Made by a program: the position numbers and the translations under genes
In this document: piece by piece, positions 34,940 through 42,127 of the stretch
Numbering within the stretch: the first letter of the stretch is position 1
How the letters are laid out: every line of letters begins with the position of its first letter
From: Oscillospiraceae bacterium
GTDB taxonomy: Bacteria > Bacillota > Clostridia > Oscillospirales > Ruminococcaceae
DNA: 48,919 nt
Reading direction: 5' to 3'
Assembly: GCA_017472735.1 (NCBI GenBank)
Contig: JAFUOD010000004.1
Span: 1-48,919, forward strand
The notes under the pieces: generated by a model
Told to the model about the DNA's origin: nothing
The model's input: the letters and a program-made list of their open reading frames with translations, nothing else
Database searches by the model: none

Positions 34940-35944
34940 ATGAAACGATCAATAAGCATTTTAATGGCACTTGCAATGGTGTTATGTATTTTTACAGGCT
35001 GCGGTGCAAGCTCGAATCTTAAAGATTTTAATCAAAGTGCAGACATGGCAGTGACAGAAGGCTTCGACGGCGGCTGGTACGATGTATCGGACGACGTGGA
35101 ATGGATCGAGGAAGAATGGGCTGTTGAAGATGATGTTGCTTTGGAAGAAGCACCCATGATGCCCTCGGTTGATAAAAGCCCCGATACTTCGGGCAATGTT
35201 GATGCCGATTCTCTGCCTGCCTCTGAAAGAAAGATAATCAAAAACAAATCAATGGATGTTCAGACGACCGACCTTAACGCCTTTGTTGAGGAGCTGAAAA
35301 AGCAGGTAACTGCATTGGGCGGATATATTGAGAATTCATCTAACTATAAAGAAAGCGCCGATTTCACCTTAAGGATCCCTGCCGAGAATTATGATGCATT
35401 CTCAGCAGTTGTCGGCAACCTTGGCACAGTTACTTATGAAAACGAGTATATTGACGATGTTACAAGCCAATACATCGACATTGAAGCAAGGCTTAAAGCC
35501 TTAAGGACAGAACAGGAAAGCTATCTTAGACTGATGGAAAAGGCCGAAACGGTTGAGGAGATCCTTCAAATCCAAAGCTATCTTTCCAACGTAAATTATC
35601 AGATCGAATCCTACACCGCACAGCTTAATTCTTACAAAAGCAAGATCTCTTACAGCACTATCCGTGTTAATGTTGTTGAGGTTGAACGCGTTGTGACCGT
35701 TACCGAAAAGCCCACCGTTTTTGAAAGAATTTCTTCAAGACTTTCCGATAACCTTTATGACATCGGTGAAGATGCAAAGGACCTGTTTGTTGACTTTGTA
35801 AGCTCGCTTCCTTACATTGCGATCTGGGCTGTTATAATTCTGGTTTGCGTAATCATTCTTAAGCTTATTTTCGGAAACCGTAAGAAAAAGAAGGCGAAAT
35901 CCTCTCTCACAAACATTCAAAAACCCGAAAGTGAAATAAAGTAA
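34940..35944 (+). CDS. DUF4349-type lipoprotein with coiled coil and C-terminal membrane helix
   Basis: 334 aa from ATG 34940 (GAAAGG eight to nine bases upstream); in-frame ATGs at 34931 and 34934 are less likely. The lipobox is CIFTGC near residue 20. A low-complexity acidic stretch is at about 45-85. The DUF4349 core covers about 100-250 (IIKNKSMDVQTTDLNAFVEELKK, YENEYIDDVTSQYIDIEARLKAL). It ends in a coiled coil (about 175-225) and a transmembrane helix at about 285-310 followed by a basic tail (RKKKKAKSS). The lipid at one end and helix at the other put the core outside the membrane. The function of the family is unknown. Confidence 0.83.
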   Translation: MKRSISILMALAMVLCIFTGCGASSNLKDFNQSADMAVTEGFDGGWYDVSDDVEWIEEEWAVEDDVALEEAPMMPSVDKSPDTSGNVDADSLPASERKIIKNKSMDVQTTDLNAFVEELKKQVTALGGYIENSSNYKESADFTLRIPAENYDAFSAVVGNLGTVTYENEYIDDVTSQYIDIEARLKALRTEQESYLRLMEKAETVEEILQIQSYLSNVNYQIESYTAQLNSYKSKISYSTIRVNVVEVERVVTVTEKPTVFERISSRLSDNLYDIGEDAKDLFVDFVSSLPYIAIWAVIILVCVIILKLIFGNRKKKKAKSSLTNIQKPESEIK

Positions 35945-35984
35945 CGGCAATTGCCTGTGTTTATTTAAATCAAGATCAAATAAT

Positions 35985-36014
35985 AAAATCCTACCTGCAA
36001 TCAGGTAGGATTTT
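35985..36014. terminator. Bidirectional terminator
   Basis: AAAATCCTACCTG pairs with CAGGTAGGATTTT (13 bp, loop CAAT), T-rich on both strands, between the convergent DUF4349 and iorB genes. Confidence 0.9.
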
Positions 36015-36032
36015 TTCATATCTGAAATATTG

Positions 36033-36599
36033 TTATCCGTTATATCCAAGGTCAAATGCCTTAAGGTTAACATCCAAAAACTTCGGAGGAACGGTGCTCT
36101 TAAGTGCTTCAACCCACTTTTCATAAGAAATGTCGGTAAGCTTTGCCATAACGCCGATAAGAACAACGTTAACAGCCTTAATATTGCCTGCTTCCTTTGC
36201 CTTCGAAAGTGCATCAACAGCAATAAGCGACGTGTTATCAGCCAATACCTTTTCAATGTCCTCGGGATACTTAGCCGCACCGGTGATTACAGGCATGGGG
36301 TCAATTTCCTGTGTGTTAACAATTATCTTTCCGCCCTTTTTAACATAGGGGAGGGCGCGCAAAGCTTCCAAAAGCTCAAATGCCAAAACAATGTCGGCTT
36401 CGCCCTTGCCGATAATGGGGGAGTGAACCCTTTCGCCGTACTTAACATAAGTCACAACGCTGCCGCCACGCTGGCTCATTCCGTGAACCTCGCTCACCTT
36501 AACGTCGTAACCCTCGCCCAAAATGGTGTTGCCCAAAACTCTCGAGGTCAAAAGGGTACCCTGACCGCCGACACCAACGATCATTATGTTCTTAGTCAT
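36033..36599 (-). CDS. iorB: Indolepyruvate ferredoxin oxidoreductase, beta subunit
   Basis: 188 aa with AAGGAGG upstream. It starts three bases after the iorA stop, so the subunits are made together. The gamma-type domain of 2-oxoacid:ferredoxin oxidoreductases is recognisable from the GVGGQGTLLTSRVLG start, VHGMSQRGGSV and AFELLEALRAL. Together with IorA it interconverts aryl pyruvates and aryl-acetyl-CoA plus CO2, using ferredoxin as electron carrier. Length is normal for stand-alone IorB (about 190-200). Confidence 0.94.
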   Translation of the reverse strand: MTKNIMIVGVGGQGTLLTSRVLGNTILGEGYDVKVSEVHGMSQRGGSVVTYVKYGERVHSPIIGKGEADIVLAFELLEALRALPYVKKGGKIIVNTQEIDPMPVITGAAKYPEDIEKVLADNTSLIAVDALSKAKEAGNIKAVNVVLIGVMAKLTDISYEKWVEALKSTVPPKFLDVNLKAFDLGYNG

Positions 36600-36602
36600 A
36601 GG

Positions 36603-38339
36603 TCAGTCCTCCTTCTTTTCAATTGCACCAAACGGGCAAATGTTAATGCAAAGTCCGCAGCCGTTGCACTGTGTATAGTCTATTGAGATCACGCCGTCGG
36701 TGTTCTTAATTGCAGGGCAGCCAAGCTGCATGCATTTTTTACACTTGCGGCACTTGTCATTTATCTCGCAGTGACCTGTATACTTAACTGTTTTCAACAA
36801 AGCACAGGGGCGCTGTGCAATAATTACCGAGGGTTCGTCACGCTCTGTCTCACGCTTAACCACCTCTTCAAAGCCCTTAAGGTCAAACGGGTCTGCAATG
36901 GTTATATGCTCAACACCGATAGCCTTGCAAAGTGCAACCAGATCAACCTGCTTTGTGGCTTCGCCTCTTATGGTTCTGCCTGTTGTCGGGTTGTCCTGAT
37001 GACCTGTCATGCCGGTTATAGAGTTGTCAAGAATGATAACAGTGTTGTTACCCTTGTTATATACAACGTCAATAAGTCCTGTAATTCCGGAATGAATAAA
37101 TGTCGAGTCGCCGATTACCGAAACTATCTTCTTGCTTGCTTCTTTGCCCATTACCTTAGCCATGCCAAAGCCGGCACCAATAGAAGCACCCATGCAGATA
37201 ACGGTATCAACAGCACCTAAAGGAGCAATAGCGCCCAAGGTGTAGCAGCCAATATCACCGCAAACGGTTAAACCGAGCTTTTTAAGAACATAAAATGTTC
37301 CGCGGTGAGGACAGCCTGCACACATTACAGGAGGACGGGCAGGAACAGGCGTGTCAACACTTGCAAATTCAGGTGCATCCTCGTTTAAAACAGCCTTAGC
37401 GATCATCGCAGGGGTATATTCGCCCAAAAGCGTCAAAAGCTCTTTGCCCTTTACATTAATGCCCAATGCCTTGCAGTGCTCTTCAATATATGGGTCAAGC
37501 TCTTCAATAACATAAACTTCGTCTAAATCTTTGCAGAAGTCTTTAATAAGCTTTTCGGGCAAGGGATAAAGCATGCCAAGCTTAAGGTAGTTTACCTTGT
37601 CACCCAAAGCCTCTTTAGAATATTCATAATCAATACCTGCCGAAATTACGCCTATCTTCGAGCCGTTATTTTCAATAACGTTCAAAGGTGTAGTTTCAGC
37701 ATATTCGGTCAAAGCTTTAATACGTTCTTCAACCACAACGTGACGCTTAATTGCATTTGCAGGCATCATTACGTTTTTAGCAATATCCTTTTGATATGGT
37801 TTAAGAGCAATATCTTCGCGGTCACACAGCTCAACCAAGCTTTGCGAGTGCGAAACACGTGTTGAAAGACGAACAAAAACAGGTGTGTCAAACTGCTCCG
37901 AAAGCTCGAATGCAAGCTTGGTAAAGTCCTTACATTCCTGCGAATCGCTCGGTTCAAGCATCATTACTTTAGATGCCTTAGCATAGTGCCTTGAATCCTG
38001 TTCGTTTTGCGATGAGTGCATGCCGGGGTCATCAGCAACGCATAAAACCAAGCCTGCGTTTATGCCCATATAGCTAACAGTGAAAACAGGGTCGGCCATA
38101 ACGTTAAGGCCAACGTGCTTCATACAGCTCATTGCGCGTGCGCCGCCGATTGCTGCGCCAATAGCAGCTTCGCAAGCAACCTTTTCGTTAGGCGCCCACT
38201 CGGCATATATTTCTTCAAATTTAACAATTTCTTCGGTAATTTCGGTACTGGGTGTGCCCGGGTATGACGAGCAGAATCTTGCTCCCGCTTCATATGCCCC
38301 TCGTGCAACAGCCGCATTGCCGATAAGTAGCTTTTTCAT
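36603..38339 (-). CDS. iorA: Indolepyruvate ferredoxin oxidoreductase, alpha subunit
   Basis: 578 aa with AAGGAG eight bases before ATG. Thiamine pyrophosphate binding is shown by GDIGCYTLG, GDSTFIHSG and LDNSITGMTGHQ. The pyruvate-oxidoreductase-like N-terminus contains SYPGTPSTEI. Two [4Fe-4S] clusters are at the C-terminus: CRKCKKCMQLGCP and CNGCGLCINICP. It catalyses oxidative decarboxylation (or the reverse) of indole-, phenyl- and hydroxyphenylpyruvate. It follows an acyl-CoA ligase on the same strand, with a GC-rich three-hairpin element in the 170-bp gap. Confidence 0.96.
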   Translation of the reverse strand: MKKLLIGNAAVARGAYEAGARFCSSYPGTPSTEITEEIVKFEEIYAEWAPNEKVACEAAIGAAIGGARAMSCMKHVGLNVMADPVFTVSYMGINAGLVLCVADDPGMHSSQNEQDSRHYAKASKVMMLEPSDSQECKDFTKLAFELSEQFDTPVFVRLSTRVSHSQSLVELCDREDIALKPYQKDIAKNVMMPANAIKRHVVVEERIKALTEYAETTPLNVIENNGSKIGVISAGIDYEYSKEALGDKVNYLKLGMLYPLPEKLIKDFCKDLDEVYVIEELDPYIEEHCKALGINVKGKELLTLLGEYTPAMIAKAVLNEDAPEFASVDTPVPARPPVMCAGCPHRGTFYVLKKLGLTVCGDIGCYTLGAIAPLGAVDTVICMGASIGAGFGMAKVMGKEASKKIVSVIGDSTFIHSGITGLIDVVYNKGNNTVIILDNSITGMTGHQDNPTTGRTIRGEATKQVDLVALCKAIGVEHITIADPFDLKGFEEVVKRETERDEPSVIIAQRPCALLKTVKYTGHCEINDKCRKCKKCMQLGCPAIKNTDGVISIDYTQCNGCGLCINICPFGAIEKKED

Positions 38340-38378
38340 GTCATATTCTCCTTATACAAAGTCTGCCGCCAAGGTAAG

Positions 38379-38483
38379 GGGCGAAGCCCGCCGAGCGCTC
38401 CGCGCTCGGCTCGTCAGCCGACCGAAGGGTCGACTGACACCGCCCGTGCCGCTAACGCGGCACGGGCGGCTTGGGCTTCGCCC
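38379..38483. repeat. GC-rich three-hairpin intergenic element, copy C
   Basis: The outer stem GGGCGAAGCCC (38379-38389) pairs with GGGCTTCGCCC (38473-38483); CTGCC at 38363 and GGCAG at 38492 can extend it. Inside are hairpins 38390-38410 (9 bp, loop TCC), 38413-38438 (11 pairs with one mismatch, loop GAAG) and 38440-38469 (13 bp, loop TAAC). It lies between the acyl-CoA ligase and iorA. It shares its outer stem text exactly with copy B, while the inner hairpins are unrelated. Confidence 0.82.
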
Positions 38484-38511
38484 TCACCCAAGGCAGCAGT
38501 GAATTTTTCAA

Positions 38512-40170
38512 TTAAACCAGCTCGTTCTGCATTGCAACCAAGCTTTCGCCGCAGTAGATCTCTCTAAGCTTCGGCTTTTCTATCTTGCCTGTTGCGTTTC
38601 GCGGCACAGGTGCAAAAATGGTCTTCTTGGGTCTCTTATATCTTGGCAACGCCAAATAGAAAGCTTCAAGCTCGGCTTCGGTCAGGGTTTCACCCTCCTT
38701 AACCTCAACAATTGCCGCAGCAATTTCGCCAAGTCTCGGGTCGGGCAGACCTATAACAGCAACGTCCTTAACCTTAAAGTTTTGTCTAATAAAGTTTTCA
38801 ATCTGAACAGGGTAGAGGTTTTCACCGCCCGTAATAATAACGTCCTTCTTTCTGTCAACCAGCCAAATAAATCCGTCAGAATCCATTTCAGCCATATCGC
38901 CCGTGTATAGCCAGCCGTCAGCACTCAGAGTCTCGTTGGTTGCCTTTTCGTCCTTATAATAGCACTCCATAACGCCGGGACCCTTAACTGCAAGCTCGCC
39001 AACAGTACCCTGAGGAATATCATTCTTGTTTTCGTCAACGATCTTAACTTCCCAGCCGTAACCTGCAATGCCTATTGCACCAACCTTGTGAATGTTCTCA
39101 ACACCCAAATGCACACAGCCGGGGCCTATAGATTCGCTCAAACCGTAGTTTGTGTCATACTGATGCTCGGGGAAGATCTCCTTCCAGTGCCTTATTAACG
39201 AGGGAGGAACAGGCTGTGCGCCAATGTGCATAAGTCTCCACTGGTCAAGCTTATATTCATCCAGCTTAATGTCGCCTCTGTCAATAGCATCTAAAATATC
39301 CTGCGCCCACGGCACCAAAAGCCAAACTATCGAGCACTTTTCTTCCGAAACGGTCTTAATAACCCATTCGGGTTTAACACCTCTTAACAAAACTGTTTTG
39401 CCGCCCACAAGGAACGAACCGAACCAGTGCATCTTGGCACCCGTGTGGTAAAGGGGAGGAATGCAAAGGAAAACGTCGTCCTTTGTCTGTCCGTGGTGCT
39501 TCTGCTCGACTTGGCACGAGTGCGAAAGCGAGCGATGCTTATGTATAATAGCCTTCGGGAAACCTGTTGTACCCGACGAGAAGTAAATTGCAGCATAGTC
39601 ATCGTCCGTCAGGTCCTGTGCAGGCGAGGTCGATGAATAGAACTCCAAAAGCTTGTTATAGCTTTCTGCAAAGGTAGGGCAATCCTCACCAACGTAATAA
39701 CAGCTTTTAACCTTCGGCACGCTGTCGATAATTTCTTCTACACGTCCGATAAACTCAGGGCCGAACACCAAAGCGTCAACGTCGGCAAGCTCTAAGCAAT
39801 ATTTAATCTCGTCAGCCGCATATCTAAAGTTAAGCGGCACAGCCAAGGCGCCTGTTTTTAAAATACCAAAATAAATCGGCAGCCATTCAAGGCAGTTCAT
39901 CAACAAAATTGCAACCTTATCGCCCTTTTTAATACCGTGGGCATAAAGCATGTTTGCAAAGCGGTTAGCACGCTTGTTAAATTCCTTCCATGTGATCTCA
40001 TCACGGAACTTATCAACCTTCGATGTTTCAATAAGGCTGTATTCCTTCCAGGTCATTCTCTTGCTTTCGGGCAGCTGAGGGTTAATTTCAACCAACGCAA
40101 CATCGTTGGGATAAACTCTCGCATTTTTTTCGAGAATTTCTGTAATAGGCAAGACTCTCAATCCTTTCAT
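38512..40170 (-). CDS. AMP-dependent acyl-CoA ligase (probable aryl/arylacetyl-CoA ligase)
   Basis: About 546-552 aa. Two starts are possible: ATG 40170, directly after a terminator-like T-run, or TTG 40152 with AAAGGA nine bases upstream; PITEILEKNARVYP after the TTG resembles the normal family N-terminus. The ANL adenylation motifs are visible: YFSSGTTGFPKAI (P-loop), YGLSESIG, GWLYTGDMAEMD, and the late Lys in PRNATGKIEKPK. It activates an acid to acyl-AMP and then acyl-CoA. Next to iorAB it probably makes phenylacetyl-, indoleacetyl- or hydroxyphenylacetyl-CoA; this is inference, since fatty acyl and benzoate-type ligases share the fold. A perfect promoter and a hairpin leader precede it. 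Confidence 0.88.
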   Translation of the reverse strand: MKGLRVLPITEILEKNARVYPNDVALVEINPQLPESKRMTWKEYSLIETSKVDKFRDEITWKEFNKRANRFANMLYAHGIKKGDKVAILLMNCLEWLPIYFGILKTGALAVPLNFRYAADEIKYCLELADVDALVFGPEFIGRVEEIIDSVPKVKSCYYVGEDCPTFAESYNKLLEFYSSTSPAQDLTDDDYAAIYFSSGTTGFPKAIIHKHRSLSHSCQVEQKHHGQTKDDVFLCIPPLYHTGAKMHWFGSFLVGGKTVLLRGVKPEWVIKTVSEEKCSIVWLLVPWAQDILDAIDRGDIKLDEYKLDQWRLMHIGAQPVPPSLIRHWKEIFPEHQYDTNYGLSESIGPGCVHLGVENIHKVGAIGIAGYGWEVKIVDENKNDIPQGTVGELAVKGPGVMECYYKDEKATNETLSADGWLYTGDMAEMDSDGFIWLVDRKKDVIITGGENLYPVQIENFIRQNFKVKDVAVIGLPDPRLGEIAAAIVEVKEGETLTEAELEAFYLALPRYKRPKKTIFAPVPRNATGKIEKPKLREIYCGESLVAMQNELV

Positions 40171-40206
40171 AAAAAATCCCTGCAAAGTCATTCACCTGCA
40201 GGGATT
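40171..40206 (-). terminator. Terminator-like hairpin in the leader of the acyl-CoA ligase
   Basis: On the minus strand AATCCCTGCA (40206-40197) pairs with TGCAGGGATT (40184-40175) across a 12-nt loop and is followed by TTTT up to the ATG at 40170. Upstream TCACTGCA (40259-40252) can pair with TGCAGGTGA (40200-40192) with one bulge, a possible antiterminator. It lies downstream of a consensus promoter, so it is an attenuator candidate rather than the terminator of the upstream gene alone. Confidence 0.6.
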
Positions 40207-40274
40207 CTATTCCTTGGGAGATGAATAATAAACTGTTACACTTTAAACGTTTGCAGTGATAAACTATACAACTT

Positions 40275-40303
40275 ATTATAATTCCCAAAGTATGTTTTGT
40301 CAA
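40275..40303 (-). promoter_or_regulatory. Strong promoter of the acyl-CoA ligase-iorAB unit
   Basis: Perfect TTGACA, a 17-bp spacer and a perfect TATAAT on the minus strand. The predicted transcript starts near 40268, about 100 nt before the start codon. It begins 15 bp after the GH18 stop. Confidence 0.85.
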
Positions 40304-40317
40304 CCAAATTCGACCGC

Positions 40318-41604
40318 TTATTCCAAAACCTTTTTGCCTATAATGTCTAAAAGAGAGAAAGGCTCGTTCGCATCGTCGCCAAGCTCCCAAATCATAATTC
40401 CGCCATAGCTTTTTGCAAGCTCGCATTTAGCTTCGATCGTGCTTTTGCCGTTATAGCTGTATTCGCCGTAATAGTCACGGGTATAAGCACTTTCATCAGC
40501 CTTAATTATACTTTTATATGACATATACCCAAAGCTCTTATTTCTTGCATAAAAGGGAACACCCAAAACAAGCTTTTCTTTCTCAACGCCTCTGCCCTCA
40601 AAATAATCAAGCTGAGCTTTCGCATATTCCATGCTGGCGTGGTTATTTTCTTCGGTGTTATCATAAACCATTATGTTCACAAGGTCAAACAGCTTCAAGG
40701 CTTCATCGCTTATGTAATGGGCATACCACTTTGCGGTTGCAGTTGTAAGCAACAAGCCCTCATCGTCACACATTTTTCTTAACGATGAAATCCATTCGTC
40801 ATAGTTCTTCCAAAAATCCTTGTCAACATCACCCTCAACGTCAATATCAATTCCGTCAAGGTCGAATTTTTTAACGAATTTTAAAAGGTTTGCGTTAAGC
40901 TTGTCAATGTCTGCACTCGATGAAATCAGGGCAGGGTAGTTCACCGAACCGCCCCAGCCTCCTAACGAGGCAAGCACCTTAACTCCGTTTTTGTGAGCCG
41001 TGTCAACAATATCGCAAAGGGTAGCATCACTACCGATGTCGTTAGAAAAAACTCCGTCCTTGTCGGGGTTAACAAAAGCAATGTTAATGTGTGTAAGGTT
41101 GTCCCAATCCAGTGCCTTATAGCAATAATAATTCCATGTTGTCAAATATCCTATTACGTTCATGTCAGTCTCCTTTACGGGTGTCGGCTCAATTGTCGTC
41201 GAGGTTGTCATAGGCTGGGTCTGCGTTGTTGTAACTGTTGTAGTCGTTTCCGGTGTGGTAGTAGCCTCGGTGGTTGTTTCTAAGGCCGTTGTTTCGGTCG
41301 GTCGTGTGGTTATATCTGTCAAAGATGTTTCTTCATCGGTTACATCTTCCAATGCTGTCGTAATCTGTGGTGATGAATCTTTGGTGTCGTTTGCTTCTGT
41401 TTCGTTAGTGGTTTGCAAAGGCTTGTTATCTTCTTCGCTGACAGAAGTCGTGACTGTCACAGATTCCGTCTCGTTATGAATATCAGCGCTTGTACCCATC
41501 TCTTTAAAAGCTTGCCTGTCGTTTGCAGAACACGAAACAAGCATTAAAACACACATCAGTAAAGCGCTAAGCTTCATAAGACTAAATTGTGATAAATTTT
41601 TCAC
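40318..41604 (-). CDS. GH18-family glycoside hydrolase lipoprotein (chitinase-like)
   Basis: 428 aa with a GTG start at 41604 and GGAG seven bases upstream. The lipobox is LVSC (Cys25). Residues about 30-143 are a Thr/Glu/Ser-rich linker (TTRPTETTALETTTEATTTP), reaching out from the membrane. The GH18 barrel starts at about 148 (NVIGYLTTWNYY), with SLGGWGGS and the catalytic signature DGIDIDVE at 250-257, where Glu257 is the acid. MIWELGDDA ends the barrel. The family includes chitinases, endo-N-acetylglucosaminidases and cortex-lytic enzymes; substrate is unclear. There is no LysM or chitin-binding module. No partner genes are adjacent. Confidence 0.88.
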   Translation of the reverse strand: MKNLSQFSLMKLSALLMCVLMLVSCSANDRQAFKEMGTSADIHNETESVTVTTSVSEEDNKPLQTTNETEANDTKDSSPQITTALEDVTDEETSLTDITTRPTETTALETTTEATTTPETTTTVTTTQTQPMTTSTTIEPTPVKETDMNVIGYLTTWNYYCYKALDWDNLTHINIAFVNPDKDGVFSNDIGSDATLCDIVDTAHKNGVKVLASLGGWGGSVNYPALISSSADIDKLNANLLKFVKKFDLDGIDIDVEGDVDKDFWKNYDEWISSLRKMCDDEGLLLTTATAKWYAHYISDEALKLFDLVNIMVYDNTEENNHASMEYAKAQLDYFEGRGVEKEKLVLGVPFYARNKSFGYMSYKSIIKADESAYTRDYYGEYSYNGKSTIEAKCELAKSYGGIMIWELGDDANEPFSLLDIIGKKVLE

Positions 41605-41627
41605 CTTTTCACTCCTTTCATGCCACC

Positions 41628-41657
41628 ATTATACAGCATTTTACCCACATAAAACAA
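41628..41657 (-). promoter_or_regulatory. Candidate promoter of the GH18 gene
   Basis: Minus-strand TTGTTT, an 18-bp spacer and TATAAT, 23 bp before the GTG start. The -35 is weak. This is a short leader. Confidence 0.4.
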
Positions 41658-41726
41658 CATTTTTTGCAAATTACATAAACTTGCATTTAAAAGCCATTAA
41701 TATATGGCAAAATCTTCGTTCTTCAC

Positions 41727-41755
41727 TTGACAAAACGGTTTTATGCATATATAAT
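41727..41755 (+). promoter_or_regulatory. Strong promoter of the alaS T-box transcript
   Basis: Perfect TTGACA, a 17-bp spacer and TATAAT. Transcription should start near 41762, at the 5' side of the T-box. Confidence 0.85.
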
Positions 41756-41761
41756 TTATTT

Positions 41762-41985
41762 GATTGGCGATGACGGGATTGACTGATAACCTCGCTTTAA
41801 AGAGATCAGACGTTTGGTGCAAGTCTGAAAGCGATAGTCAGGTGCTACCCCCGAGCTTCACGGTAAACCGTGACGTAGTTGCTGCGTTAAGGCTTTTAAT
41901 CGAGGTCTGTTTTTGAGACAGACGAAATTGGGTGGTACCACGAACAGCTTCGTCCCATGTGCATGGGTCGGAGTTTATTTTTTTG
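41762..41985 (+). promoter_or_regulatory. T-box riboswitch, alanine type
   Basis: A leader of about 220 nt that senses uncharged tRNA-Ala. The conserved T-box core TGGGTGGTACCACG is at 41929-41942. It is followed by the competing terminator: CTTCGTCCCATG pairs with CATGGGTCGGAG (11 pairs, one mismatch), then TTTATTTTTTT. A long Stem I lies at about 41770-41870. The probable specifier is GCT at 41844-41846, an alanine codon followed by A, as expected upstream of alaS. Uncharged tRNA-Ala would favour the antiterminator and let alaS be transcribed. Confidence 0.9.
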
Positions 41986-41987
41986 TT

Positions 41988-42033
41988 GGCTCCCTTATGT
42001 TAAGGGAGCTGTCAGCGAAGCTGACTGAGGGAT
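41988..42033 (+). repeat. Double-hairpin intergenic repeat between T-box and alaS
   Basis: GCTCCCTTA/TAAGGGAGC (loop TGT) is followed one base later by GTCAGC/GCTGAC (loop GAA) and TGAGGGA, which could pair again with TCCCTTA. I recognise this pattern as a common intergenic repeat of Clostridia. It is inserted in the leader beyond the T-box terminator and so is in the read-through message. Confidence 0.65.
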
Positions 42034-42127
42034 AAAACTTCGGGTAACCGTTATCTTTGGCTTTACATCCAACGTTCGCCCAAATTCACAGTAAAAAATA
42101 ATCAAAAAATAAAGGAGACAAAAACTT

